A DNA stretch of 64,000 nt from contig NZ_JAMZFT010000001.1 of NCBI RefSeq assembly GCF_024158125.1, positions 682,001 through 746,000 on the forward strand. Reading direction: 5' to 3'. The notes under the pieces are model-generated. The model saw only the letters and a list, made by a program, of their open reading frames with translations, ran no database searches and was not told the origin of the DNA. The position numbers and the translations under genes were made by a program. Origin of the DNA: Futiania mangrovi. Its GTDB lineage: Bacteria; Pseudomonadota; Alphaproteobacteria; Futianiales; Futianiaceae. Each line of letters begins with the position of its first letter. Position 1 is the stretch's first letter. Shown one piece after another: positions 52,224 through 59,490 of the stretch.

Positions 52224-53417
52224 TCAGCCGCCACCCGGCAGGCGCACCTCGCGTGTGATCCGCGCAGGAGGCGACCCCCAGGACGGGCAATAGGCATGCT
52301 GCGGGATCGGCACGTCGCCCCCCGCCACAACGATCACGATGTCCTCCGGCGCCTTCGTTGGCGGGATCGCGCCTCGCGCCGCGCCTTCCAGCACCCAGTC
52401 CTTCCAGCGTCCTTCCGCGACGAGGGCGGACTTGAACCACGACCGCTCCCAGCTTTCCGCAGGCCAGCGGCCGTGCGTGTGCAGCCACGCGCGCACGTCG
52501 TCCTTGCTCATGCCCTTGGCGGCAAGCTCCGCCGCCGTCGCGGGGGCGAGGATCACCGTCGGGCGGCCGCTCCACATGATCTGGAAGGCGGAGGCCGCAG
52601 TGCCCATCACGGTCGCGATCTCCTCCAGCCCGCCGGTGACGTTGATGACGGTCTCGGCGCGGGTCAGCGTGACGGCGCTCGCCTCCGCGGGCAGGCCGGC
52701 TTCGGTATGGATCGCCGGCCAGGGCGACAGGGCTGCGTTCTCCGCGAGGCAGAGCGTGTAGCGCCCGGCCTGGCCGAGGCCCGCGAAGGAGACGAGGCCC
52801 GCGCGCCCGCCGCCGAGGTTCAGCATGACGAGGCGGAGCGCACGCCCGATGGTCGCATTGGCCGCCCAGCCGGGCCCCAGCGCGCCGAAGCTCGCATTGA
52901 GGCCGATCCGCTCCACGACCGGGCCTGAGACGATCAGCAGGGGCGCCACGTTCTCGTCCGTGGTCTGCACGCCATTGAGGTTGAACTCAGGGTCGAGCAG
53001 GGCGTCCACGGCGGCCAGCACGACCGGGAAATAGGCGGGCTTGCACCCGGCCATCACGGCGTTCGCGGCCACCTTCTCGACCGTTGCGAGACCCTTCAAC
53101 GGTTCGACCGCCCCCAGCACCTCGTTCGCGGACAGATGTCCCCCGGCGATCATCCGGCGCACGCGGACGGTCGTGGGCGCGACGATGGGCAGGCCGTCGG
53201 TCCAGCCGCGCCGCTCGAAGAGATCGCGCACGCGCGCCTCCGGGTCGCCGCCCGCCACTGCCTCGACGCGCTGGCGCGGGAAGTCGCCGGTCAGCGGCGC
53301 GGCCGCCATCATGCCGCGCTCCACCGCGCGCGCCTTCAGCGTGTCGTCGATCCAGCCGCCGGATGCCTGCTGCCCCGCGGGGATGACGACCCAGACCGGC
53401 GCGCCCGTCTCTCCCAT
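52224..53417 (-). CDS. Paralog of the C-terminal domain of the UGSC selenoprotein
   Basis: This is a 397-residue protein homologous to residues 200-573 of the selenoprotein encoded directly upstream. Shared features are Trp-Thr-Asp-Gly-Leu-Pro-Ile-Val (72-79), Met-Ala-Gly-Cys (122-125), a Leu-Ala-Glu-Asn-Glu/Ala segment, and Lys-Asp/Glu-Asp-Val-(Arg/Gln)-x-Trp-Leu near the C-terminal third. It has no Sec codon. The ATG at 53417 lies 13 bp after the selenoprotein stop and a purine-rich site precedes it. The two proteins probably form a heteromer or act in series. I know no assigned function for this domain. Confidence 0.85.
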   Translation of the reverse strand: MGETGAPVWVVIPAGQQASGGWIDDTLKARAVERGMMAAAPLTGDFPRQRVEAVAGGDPEARVRDLFERRGWTDGLPIVAPTTVRVRRMIAGGHLSANEVLGAVEPLKGLATVEKVAANAVMAGCKPAYFPVVLAAVDALLDPEFNLNGVQTTDENVAPLLIVSGPVVERIGLNASFGALGPGWAANATIGRALRLVMLNLGGGRAGLVSFAGLGQAGRYTLCLAENAALSPWPAIHTEAGLPAEASAVTLTRAETVINVTGGLEEIATVMGTAASAFQIMWSGRPTVILAPATAAELAAKGMSKDDVRAWLHTHGRWPAESWERSWFKSALVAEGRWKDWVLEGAARGAIPPTKAPEDIVIVVAGGDVPIPQHAYCPSWGSPPARITREVRLPGGG

Positions 53418-53430
53418 CCCTGCCAGGGCC

Positions 53431-55152
53431 TCAGCCCTGCTCCTCGAGCTTCGTCTCCCAGTCCTTCGGCAGGGCGACACGCTTGGTCACCGGGAAGCCC
53501 AGCATGCCGTTGTGCGTGAAGACGTAGCAGTTCGACCGCATCGGGTCGCCCGCGACCGCGATCATGAAATGCTCCGGCTTCGTCACGATGGGTACGAGGC
53601 GGTCCGGATCCTTACCCGCGAAGACCTTGGGCGCCTTGCCGAGCCGAACCTGGTCGTCGAGCGTCCGCTTGCCCGGCACCAGGTTGGTCCAGCGCCAGAT
53701 GTAGTCCTCGAACCGGTGGGCCGGGATGCGCGCGTGCTCGTAGAGCCAGTCCTGCACGTCCTCCTTGCTGAAGCCCGACTTGGCGATGGTCTCGGCGATC
53801 AGCGGCGAGAGCACGAGCAGGGGCCGGTAGGTGCCCTTTGCCATGCCGACCGTGAAGATCAGCTCCCATGTCGTATGCGTCGCCAGCGCATTGGCGAGAT
53901 AGGGCAGGCACTGTTCCGCCGTGGTGCCGAAGACCGACGCGATCACGTTCCCGCCCGTGTAGCGCGAGATGGTGACGGCGCTGTCCTCGCGCCCGACGCC
54001 CGCTTCCTCCGCGATGGACGGCCAGCCGATCTGGTGCAGCCGCGCCTCGTTCTCCGCCAGCACCACGCGCCAGGTGTTGCCGAACGTGCCCTTGTCGGTC
54101 TCGTGCAGCAGGAAGCCTGCGACGTTGCGGAGATAGAGCCGCCAGAACCGGCCGATGCTGGTGTTCGGCTGGAAGCCGTCGCGCAGCGCGCCCTGCTCGA
54201 AATTGAAGTCGAGCGTGCGGATCAGCGGACCGTTGAGGACGATCAGCGTCTCCGCACCCGGCGTGTTGCCCGAATGCTCGTTGCCATAGTCCGGATCGGC
54301 CATCGCCTCGGCAAGCGCGCAGAGGATCGGCATGTATTCCGGCCGGCAGCCCGCCATCACGCCGTTGACGGCGACGTTCCAGACGGTGGCAAGCCGGTTG
54401 TCCGGCAGCAGCCTTCCGAACACATGGTCCTTCGGCAGGTCGGTGAAGGCCAGGAACTCTGCGATCTTCCCGTGCGTCGGCGGCACGATGGGCAGCCCGT
54501 CGGACCAGCGGTTCTCGACGAACAGACGGTTCACGTCCTCGAAACTGCCAGAGAAGACGATCTCCTCAGGGTCGGGTTCTCGTGTTTCGACGACCTCCGC
54601 GACGGCGCCTGTCAGGCATTCCACGATCTGGTCGACCGTCACCTTGCGGATATTGGCCTGCAGCTCCTCCTCGGACTGCACGTCCACGTGGCCCGGCACC
54701 ATGGCGACGGGCAGGTTCGGGAACCCGAGGCCCACGGACGTCGTCCGGGCCTGGCCAATGAAACCTTCGCAGCAGAGAGCGACCGTGGGGACCCCGGCGG
54801 CTTCGGCAATCGCGCTCACCCGCAACACGGCGGGAGTGCACGAACCTCAGCAGCCCATCCCGGAGACGACCGCGTCGATCTTCAGCGACTTCAGCTTCTC
54901 CGGCAGCGCCGCGAGCACCTCGTGCTCCTCGTCGCCGTGGGTCGAGCCGAATTCCTCGTAGCCGACGAACTCCATGCCCGGGAAGCGCTTGCCCAGTTCT
55001 TCGGTGCAGACGTCCCAGATCTCGTCGCCGCGGAACAGATAATCCCACAGGAAGGCGACCTTCGCGCCTTCCATCGAAGCCAGCCGCGGCGCCAGCGGTT
55101 TCACGTCAACCGACTTGGCGCTGCGCGGCCAGACAACGTCATATGTCGTCAT
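53431..55152 (-). CDS. UGSC-motif selenoprotein (in-frame UGA read as selenocysteine)
   Basis: This is a 573-residue protein whose frame is interrupted only by TGA at 54849-54847, codon 102. Translation continues in the same frame as Sec-Gly-Ser-Cys-Thr-Pro, the U-G-S-C motif known from a predicted (seleno)protein family found in marine metagenomes. Residues 1-195 form the motif-bearing domain (Val-Ser-Gly-Met-Gly-Cys before Sec102; Cys-Cys-Glu at 127-129). Residues 200-573 form a second domain shared with the next gene (Trp-Ser-Asp-Gly-Leu-Pro-Ile-Val, 216-223; Met-Ala-Gly-Cys ending at 269). The sequence is conserved-looking on both sides of the UGA. A SECIS-like hairpin follows it, a GAGGGAGGGG site precedes the ATG, and tRNA-Sec, selB and selA are 4-8 kb away. 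A redox role is likely; the substrate is unknown. Confidence 0.93.
54815..54838 (-). promoter_or_regulatory. Candidate bacterial SECIS hairpin downstream of the UGA
   Basis: On the minus strand, a stem C-x-C-x-CCCGC / GCGGG-x-G-x-G (54838-54815) closes a 6-nt loop CGTGTT (54829-54824). The loop begins 18 nt after the UGA, inside the 16-37 nt window for bacterial SECIS elements, and has a G in its first two positions as SelB loops usually do. Two mismatches lie in the lower stem. Confidence 0.72.
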
Positions 55153-55207
55153 GACCCCTCCCTCGAGAGCGAACGGCGCTTCTGCGCGCCTTCGTTGCGC
55201 TTCTGCC

Positions 55208-55236
55208 GACTATGAGGAGCGTGAAGGGCCTGTCAA
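55208..55236 (-). promoter_or_regulatory. Promoter for the selenoprotein operon
   Basis: On the minus strand CTTGACA (-35 at 55236-55231), a 17-bp spacer, and ATAGTC (-10 at 55213-55208). The start codon is at 55152, about 50 bp downstream of a likely start point. Confidence 0.58.
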
Positions 55237-55255
55237 GGCGCGCGTTGTCCACGCG

Positions 55256-55300
55256 CAACAAAAATGCTTGATTGACAACAAAAATTTCCCGCCGCTACCC
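55256..55300 (+). promoter_or_regulatory. Promoter of the thioredoxin-reductase-like gene with a motif shared with selA
   Basis: CTTGATTGACAA (55267-55278) contains the -35 TTGACA; a 17-bp spacer leads to CTACCC (55295-55300). The identical 12-mer, with a 17-bp spacer and CTAGGC, lies upstream of selA. Two copies of CAACAAAAAT (55256-55265, 55276-55285), 20 bp apart, flank the -35 and may bind an activator or repressor that serves both divergent units. Confidence 0.65.
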
Positions 55301-55374
55301 TGTCCGGACAAGGCTGGCATCCGGCATCCGGAACCGGCCCGCGCCGCACCTCGAGGGGAGGGCTCAAGGGCAAC

Positions 55375-56295
55375 GTGTCCAACCGCTTCGACATTGCCGT
55401 CATCGGCGGCGGTATTGCCGGGCTGACAGCGGCGCATCACGCGGCGCTTGGCGGCGGTTCCGTCGTGCATGTGCGTGGGGAGGATTTCCCCGGCGGCCTC
55501 GTCAGCAATGTCGGGCGCATCGAAGGGTTTCCGTCCGGCGGGCGCGACGTGTCGGGCGCCGATCTGGCGCTGGGCATCGCGGAGGCGAACAAGGCGCTCG
55601 GCGTCGAGGAATTGGCCGAGAACGCCACGGCGGTCGCGAAGGCGGGTCGCGGCTTTTCGATCGAGACAGGGCAGGGGACGATCCGCGCCGGCCAGGTGAT
55701 CGCGGCGACGGGTGCGCGGCTGAAGACGCTCGACGTGCCGGGCGCCGCCGCGCTCGAAGGCAAGGGCGTGTCGCAATGCGCCTGGTGCGACGGGGCGCTG
55801 AACCGGGGCCGCGACGTGGTGGTCCTGGGGGCGGGCGATGCCGCGCTGGAGGCTGCGCTCTACCTCGCGCCGCTTGCGCGCAAGGTGACCGTCGTGACCC
55901 ATGGAGAGGGGGTACGCGGCCGGCAGGCCTATGTGACCCGTCTCGCCGACCATGAGAACGTGGATTTCCGCTGGGCCTGCGAGGTGACGGAGATCGTCGG
56001 CGGCAACGGTGTCGAGGCCGTCCGGCTCTCCGATACCGACACCGGCGAGACGGAGGACCTGCCCTGCTACGGTGTCTTCGTCTTCATCGGGCAGGTGCCC
56101 AATTCGGGCCTGTTCGCCGGGCTGGCGGAGTGCGATGGCGAGGGCCGGATCCTGACGGACACAAGCATGGAAACGGCCTGCGAGGGGCTGTTCGCCGCCG
56201 GCGCGGTGCGCGCGGGCTATGGCGGGCGGCTGGTGCATGCCGTGGGCGAGGCGGCAACCGCCGCGATGGCGGCGGCGGCGCGCTGCGACGATTGA
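55375..56295 (+). CDS. Thioredoxin-reductase-like FAD/NAD(P)H oxidoreductase
   Basis: This is a 306-residue two-domain flavoprotein of thioredoxin reductase type. FAD binding is at Gly-Gly-Gly-Ile-Ala-Gly (11-16), the redox pair is Cys135-Ala-Trp-Cys138, and NAD(P)H binding is at Gly-Ala-Gly-Asp-Ala-Ala (152-157). The short Cys-Ala-Trp-Cys loop instead of Cys-Ala-Thr-Cys suggests a special partner. It is divergent from the selenoprotein gene (222 bp) and shares a promoter element with selA, so it is the likely electron donor that reduces the Sec/Cys centre of the UGSC protein. It starts with GTG at 55375. Confidence 0.88.
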   Translation: MSNRFDIAVIGGGIAGLTAAHHAALGGGSVVHVRGEDFPGGLVSNVGRIEGFPSGGRDVSGADLALGIAEANKALGVEELAENATAVAKAGRGFSIETGQGTIRAGQVIAATGARLKTLDVPGAAALEGKGVSQCAWCDGALNRGRDVVVLGAGDAALEAALYLAPLARKVTVVTHGEGVRGRQAYVTRLADHENVDFRWACEVTEIVGGNGVEAVRLSDTDTGETEDLPCYGVFVFIGQVPNSGLFAGLAECDGEGRILTDTSMETACEGLFAAGAVRAGYGGRLVHAVGEAATAAMAAAARCDD

Positions 56296-56372
56296 ACCGG
56301 ACGCGGACGATCCGCGCACGGCAATTCAAGCCGCGCACAAGACGCGGCATCGAGCACAAGGGAGGACGCTCA

Positions 56373-57380
56373 ATGAACATGATGCCCAACTGGCGGCTCA
56401 CTGGGGCCGCTGTCGCACTTTCCGCGGCGCTCGCCGGGTCTGCTGCGGCGGAGACGACCTGGGACCTTTACGCCTTCACCGGCGTGACGCACCCGATCAC
56501 CGTGCGCTACCAGATGTTCGCCGACGAGGTGGCGCAGGCCACGAACGGCGAGTTGAAGATCATCGTGCGCCCGGCGGGCGAACTGCCGTTCAAGGCGACG
56601 GAAGTCGTCAAGGCGACGAGCAGCGGGCAGGTGCAGCTTGCCGCCGCCTATCAGGGCTTCATTTCCGGCGCCGTGCCGGTCGCGTCGATCACCAGCCTTC
56701 CGTTCCTCGTGCAGAACGCGGACCAGCTGGAGCAGATCGCGCCGAAGCTGATCGCCGCGGCTGACGCGGAATTCGGCAAGCAGGGTGTGCGGACGCTCTT
56801 CTGGCACACCTGGCCGGTGCAGAACATCTTCGGCCGGGGCGAGCCGATCCGCAGCCTGGCCGACTTCAAGGGCCGCAAGATCCGCTCCACGGACGGCAAG
56901 CAGGCGGAGATGCTGAAGCAGCTCGGCGCATCCTCGATCAGCCTGACGACGGCCGAGGTGCCGGTGGCGGTCGAGCGCGGCGTGGCCGACGGCTACATCA
57001 CGGCCGCCTTCAACGTGGTGGGCGCGAAGTGGCAGGAGTTCACCGACTGGGCATGGCTCTGCGAGGTGCACATCGGCGGCCCGTCCTACCTGCTGATGAA
57101 CATCGACGCCTACAACGCGCTGCCCGACGATGTGCGGGCGAAGCTCGACGAGGTCGCAAAGTCCTTCGGGCCGAAGTTCCGGGCGCTAAACCTCGCCGAC
57201 GAGAAGACGGCGCTGGAGTCGCTCGAGAAGGAGCACGGGGTGACCATGGTGAAGCCCAGCGACGCTGAGATCGCCGAGCTGATCGACCGCATGACGCCCT
57301 ATTGGGAGACCTGGGCCACCCAGAACGGTGACGCTGCGGTCAAGCTGCTGGCCGAGGTCCGTTCGGAACTCGGGAAATAG
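56373..57380 (+). CDS. dctP: TRAP transporter solute-binding protein (DctP family) of the UGSC locus
   Basis: This is a 335-residue DctP-type binding protein. The signal peptide ends at Ala-Ala-Ala-Glu near 27; Gly-Glu-Leu-Pro-Phe and Val-Pro-Val-Ala-Val-Glu-Arg-Gly-Val-Ala-Asp-Gly correspond to the ligand-binding core. GGAGG precedes the ATG at 56373. It follows the flavoprotein gene by 77 bp and leads dctQ and dctM. It probably captures the small acid used by the selenoprotein system. Confidence 0.92.
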   Translation: MNMMPNWRLTGAAVALSAALAGSAAAETTWDLYAFTGVTHPITVRYQMFADEVAQATNGELKIIVRPAGELPFKATEVVKATSSGQVQLAAAYQGFISGAVPVASITSLPFLVQNADQLEQIAPKLIAAADAEFGKQGVRTLFWHTWPVQNIFGRGEPIRSLADFKGRKIRSTDGKQAEMLKQLGASSISLTTAEVPVAVERGVADGYITAAFNVVGAKWQEFTDWAWLCEVHIGGPSYLLMNIDAYNALPDDVRAKLDEVAKSFGPKFRALNLADEKTALESLEKEHGVTMVKPSDAEIAELIDRMTPYWETWATQNGDAAVKLLAEVRSELGK

Positions 57381-57399
57381 GCACCGGCGCGCCAGGGCA

Positions 57400-57429
57400 G
57401 CCGCGCCCGCCCCCGCGGGCGGGCGCGGC
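57400..57429 (+). terminator. Attenuating hairpin between dctP and dctQ
   Basis: GCCGCGCCCGCCC (57400-57412) pairs with GGGCGGGCGCGGC (57417-57429): a perfect 13-bp stem with a 4-nt loop, 20 bp after the dctP stop and 36 bp before dctQ. It is the same arrangement as in the other TRAP operon (33098-33121). Confidence 0.65.
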
Positions 57430-57465
57430 CCCTGACGGCAGCGGTACGGATCCGGGAGGGGGGCT

Positions 57466-58005
57466 GTGCAGCACGGCAACCGCATGACGGACGATGCATC
57501 GGAACCGGGCGGCCCAAGGGGGACGGGGCGCCTGGCCCGTGCCGCGGCCGCGCTCTCCGATGTCTTCGGCGCGCTGGCCGGGGTCGCGCTTGCCGGCATC
57601 GTGGTCATCGTCTGCACCGAGATCGTGTTGCGCCTGTTCCGCCATTCGCTTCTCGTGACCGACGAGATGGGGGCCTATCTCAATGCGGCGGTGGTGTTTC
57701 TCGGGCTCGCATACAGCCTGCGCCACGGCGCGTTCATCCGCATGGAATTCGTCTACGACCGGCTGAGCCGCCCCGTCCGGCGGCTCGCGACATGGTGCTT
57801 CGTGCTGATCACGACGGTGTTCGTCGCCGCGCTCGTCTATGTCGCGTGGAAGCACGTGCAGTACGCCTATGTGCAGGATACCCGCGCGATCTCCGTGCTC
57901 GCGACGCCCGAATGGATCCCGCAATCCCTGATGCTGCTCGGCCTCGCGGCGCTTCTCGTGCAACTCGTCGCCTTCATCTGGGAGAGGGTGCGCCATGTCC
58001 CCTGA
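57466..58005 (+). CDS. dctQ: TRAP transporter small permease (DctQ)
   Basis: This is a 179-residue DctQ-type subunit with four membrane segments (about 38-60, 70-90, 108-130 and 145-170) and family-like Glu-Ile-Val-Leu-Arg-Leu-Phe and Thr-Asp-Glu-Met-Gly-Ala-Tyr. The GTG at 57466 follows a GGGAGGGGGG site; an ATG at 57484 is the alternative. It pairs with DctM, whose gene starts 39 bp later. Confidence 0.9.
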   Translation: MQHGNRMTDDASEPGGPRGTGRLARAAAALSDVFGALAGVALAGIVVIVCTEIVLRLFRHSLLVTDEMGAYLNAAVVFLGLAYSLRHGAFIRMEFVYDRLSRPVRRLATWCFVLITTVFVAALVYVAWKHVQYAYVQDTRAISVLATPEWIPQSLMLLGLAALLVQLVAFIWERVRHVP

Positions 58006-58044
58006 CAGCCCGCCGCCGTCCAGCACCCTGGCAGGGGGGCGCCG

Positions 58045-59379
58045 ATGAGCCTCGACCTGCTCGTCGCCGTGCTGATCGGCGGGCTCGCCTTCCTGCTGCT
58101 GATCGGCCAGTGGACGGCGTTCGCACTGGGCACCACGGGGGTGGTGATCCTCTACCTCAGCAAGGGCGTGATCGGCCTGGAGGCATTGAGCTCGGTCGTC
58201 TGGAACAACACCGCGAGCTACATCCTGGTGGCCGTGCCGCTGTTCCTGCTGATGGGCGACCTCATCCTGCGCAGCGGCGTCAGCGGCTATTTCTACCGAG
58301 GCGTCGTCGTTCTGCTGCGATGGCTGCCGGGCGGGCTGCTGCACGCCAACATCATGTCTTGCGCCATCTTCTCCGCCGTCTCGGGGTCGAGCGTTGCGAC
58401 CGCCGCGACGGTCGGAACCGTTGCCATCCCGGAGATGACGCGGCGCCAGTACGCCCCGCGCATGATCTTCGGCTCGCTGGCGGCTGGCGGTACGCTGGGC
58501 ATCCTGATCCCGCCCTCTATCGTGATGATCCTCTACGGCGCGCTGGTGGAGGAATCGATCGCCCAGCTGTTCATGGCGGGGCTCATCCCCGGGCTAACGC
58601 TCGCCGGCATCTTCATGGCCTATATCGCCGTGCGCATCGCACTCAATCCGGCGCTCGCGCCCGAGGGCAAGGCACGCGAGGACATCGGGCAGGAGGAGGC
58701 GGAGGAGGCGGGGGAGGAGCCCGGCTGGCGCGACGCGCTGCACGTGCTGCCGATCTTCGCCCTGCTGGCGGTCGTGCTGGGCAGCATCTACGCCGGCATC
58801 GCCACCCCGACCGAGGCGGGCGGGATCGGCGTCGCGGGCGCGCTTCTTCTCGCGGCGGGCTATCGCGGACTGAACTGGGAGGTGTTGCGCGGCTCCCTCA
58901 TGTCGGCGGTGCGCACCACCTGCATGGTGGTGTTCATCATCGTAGGCGCGCAGATCCTCGCGACCGCGCTGACCTATTCGGGGGCGAGCAGGGCGATCAG
59001 CGAGTGGGTGCTCGCGCTCGGCCTGTCGAAGTGGATGTTCTTCGCGATGCTGGTCCTGCTTTACGTGGGGCTGGGGTTCTTCGTGGACGGGCTGTCCATG
59101 ATCTACATGACCCTGCCGGTGCTTCTGCCCCTGGTGCGCACCTTCGGCTTCGACCTCGTGTGGTTCGGCGTCGTGCTGACCATCCTGATCGAGCTTGGCC
59201 AGATCACGCCGCCGGTCGGATTGAACCTGTTCACGATCCACGGGATATCGGGGGGAAGCCGGTTCTCCGAGGTGGTGCGGGGCGCGGCGCCCTATGTGGC
59301 GCTGATGCTGGCGATGATCCTTCTGCTCGTGCTGTTTCCCGGCCTCGCGCTGTGGCTGCCGGCGACGATGATGAACTAG
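58045..59379 (+). CDS. dctM: TRAP transporter large permease (DctM)
   Basis: This is a 444-residue DctM permease with about 12-13 membrane segments. Family marks include Ser-Gly-Ser-Ser-Val-Ala-Thr-Ala-Ala, Ile-Pro-Pro-Ser-Ile-Val-Met-Ile-Leu-Tyr-Gly and Thr-Pro-Thr-Glu-Ala-Gly-Gly-Ile-Gly. It completes the importer of the selenoprotein locus. It ends 15 bp before the 3' end of tRNA-Sec, which is on the opposite strand. It is driven by a Na+ gradient in known systems. Confidence 0.95.
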   Translation: MSLDLLVAVLIGGLAFLLLIGQWTAFALGTTGVVILYLSKGVIGLEALSSVVWNNTASYILVAVPLFLLMGDLILRSGVSGYFYRGVVVLLRWLPGGLLHANIMSCAIFSAVSGSSVATAATVGTVAIPEMTRRQYAPRMIFGSLAAGGTLGILIPPSIVMILYGALVEESIAQLFMAGLIPGLTLAGIFMAYIAVRIALNPALAPEGKAREDIGQEEAEEAGEEPGWRDALHVLPIFALLAVVLGSIYAGIATPTEAGGIGVAGALLLAAGYRGLNWEVLRGSLMSAVRTTCMVVFIIVGAQILATALTYSGASRAISEWVLALGLSKWMFFAMLVLLYVGLGFFVDGLSMIYMTLPVLLPLVRTFGFDLVWFGVVLTILIELGQITPPVGLNLFTIHGISGGSRFSEVVRGAAPYVALMLAMILLLVLFPGLALWLPATMMN

Positions 59380-59394
59380 ACGCTGCGGGGTTGG

Positions 59395-59490
59395 TGGCGG
59401 AAGAGGGTGGGAGTCGAACCCACCAGACGCGGCTTGCGCGCCTCAACGGGTTTGAAGCCCGTGCGGACCACCGGGATCCGATCCTCTTCC
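59395..59490 (-). tRNA. selC: Selenocysteine tRNA (anticodon UCA)
   Basis: This is a 96-nt tRNA with encoded CCA. The 8-bp acceptor stem is GGAAGAGG (59490-59483) with CCTCTTCC (59406-59399), then G and CCA (59397-59395). The anticodon loop CTTCAAA with anticodon TCA lies at 59455-59453, on a 5-bp ACGGG/CCCGT stem. A long variable arm follows, and the T-arm has GGTTCGACTCC. The 8-bp acceptor and long extra arm are the hallmarks of bacterial tRNA-Sec. The 5' half overlaps the end of the selB reading frame. Confidence 0.97.

Noticed and set aside
54850-55152. A separate 101-residue protein ending at the UGA
   Set aside because: The frame continues through the UGA with the U-G-S-C motif and a hairpin, so it is one selenoprotein gene.
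55375-56295. Housekeeping thioredoxin reductase
   Set aside because: The Cys-Ala-Trp-Cys loop and the location opposite the selenoprotein argue for a specialised paralog, though this is not proven.
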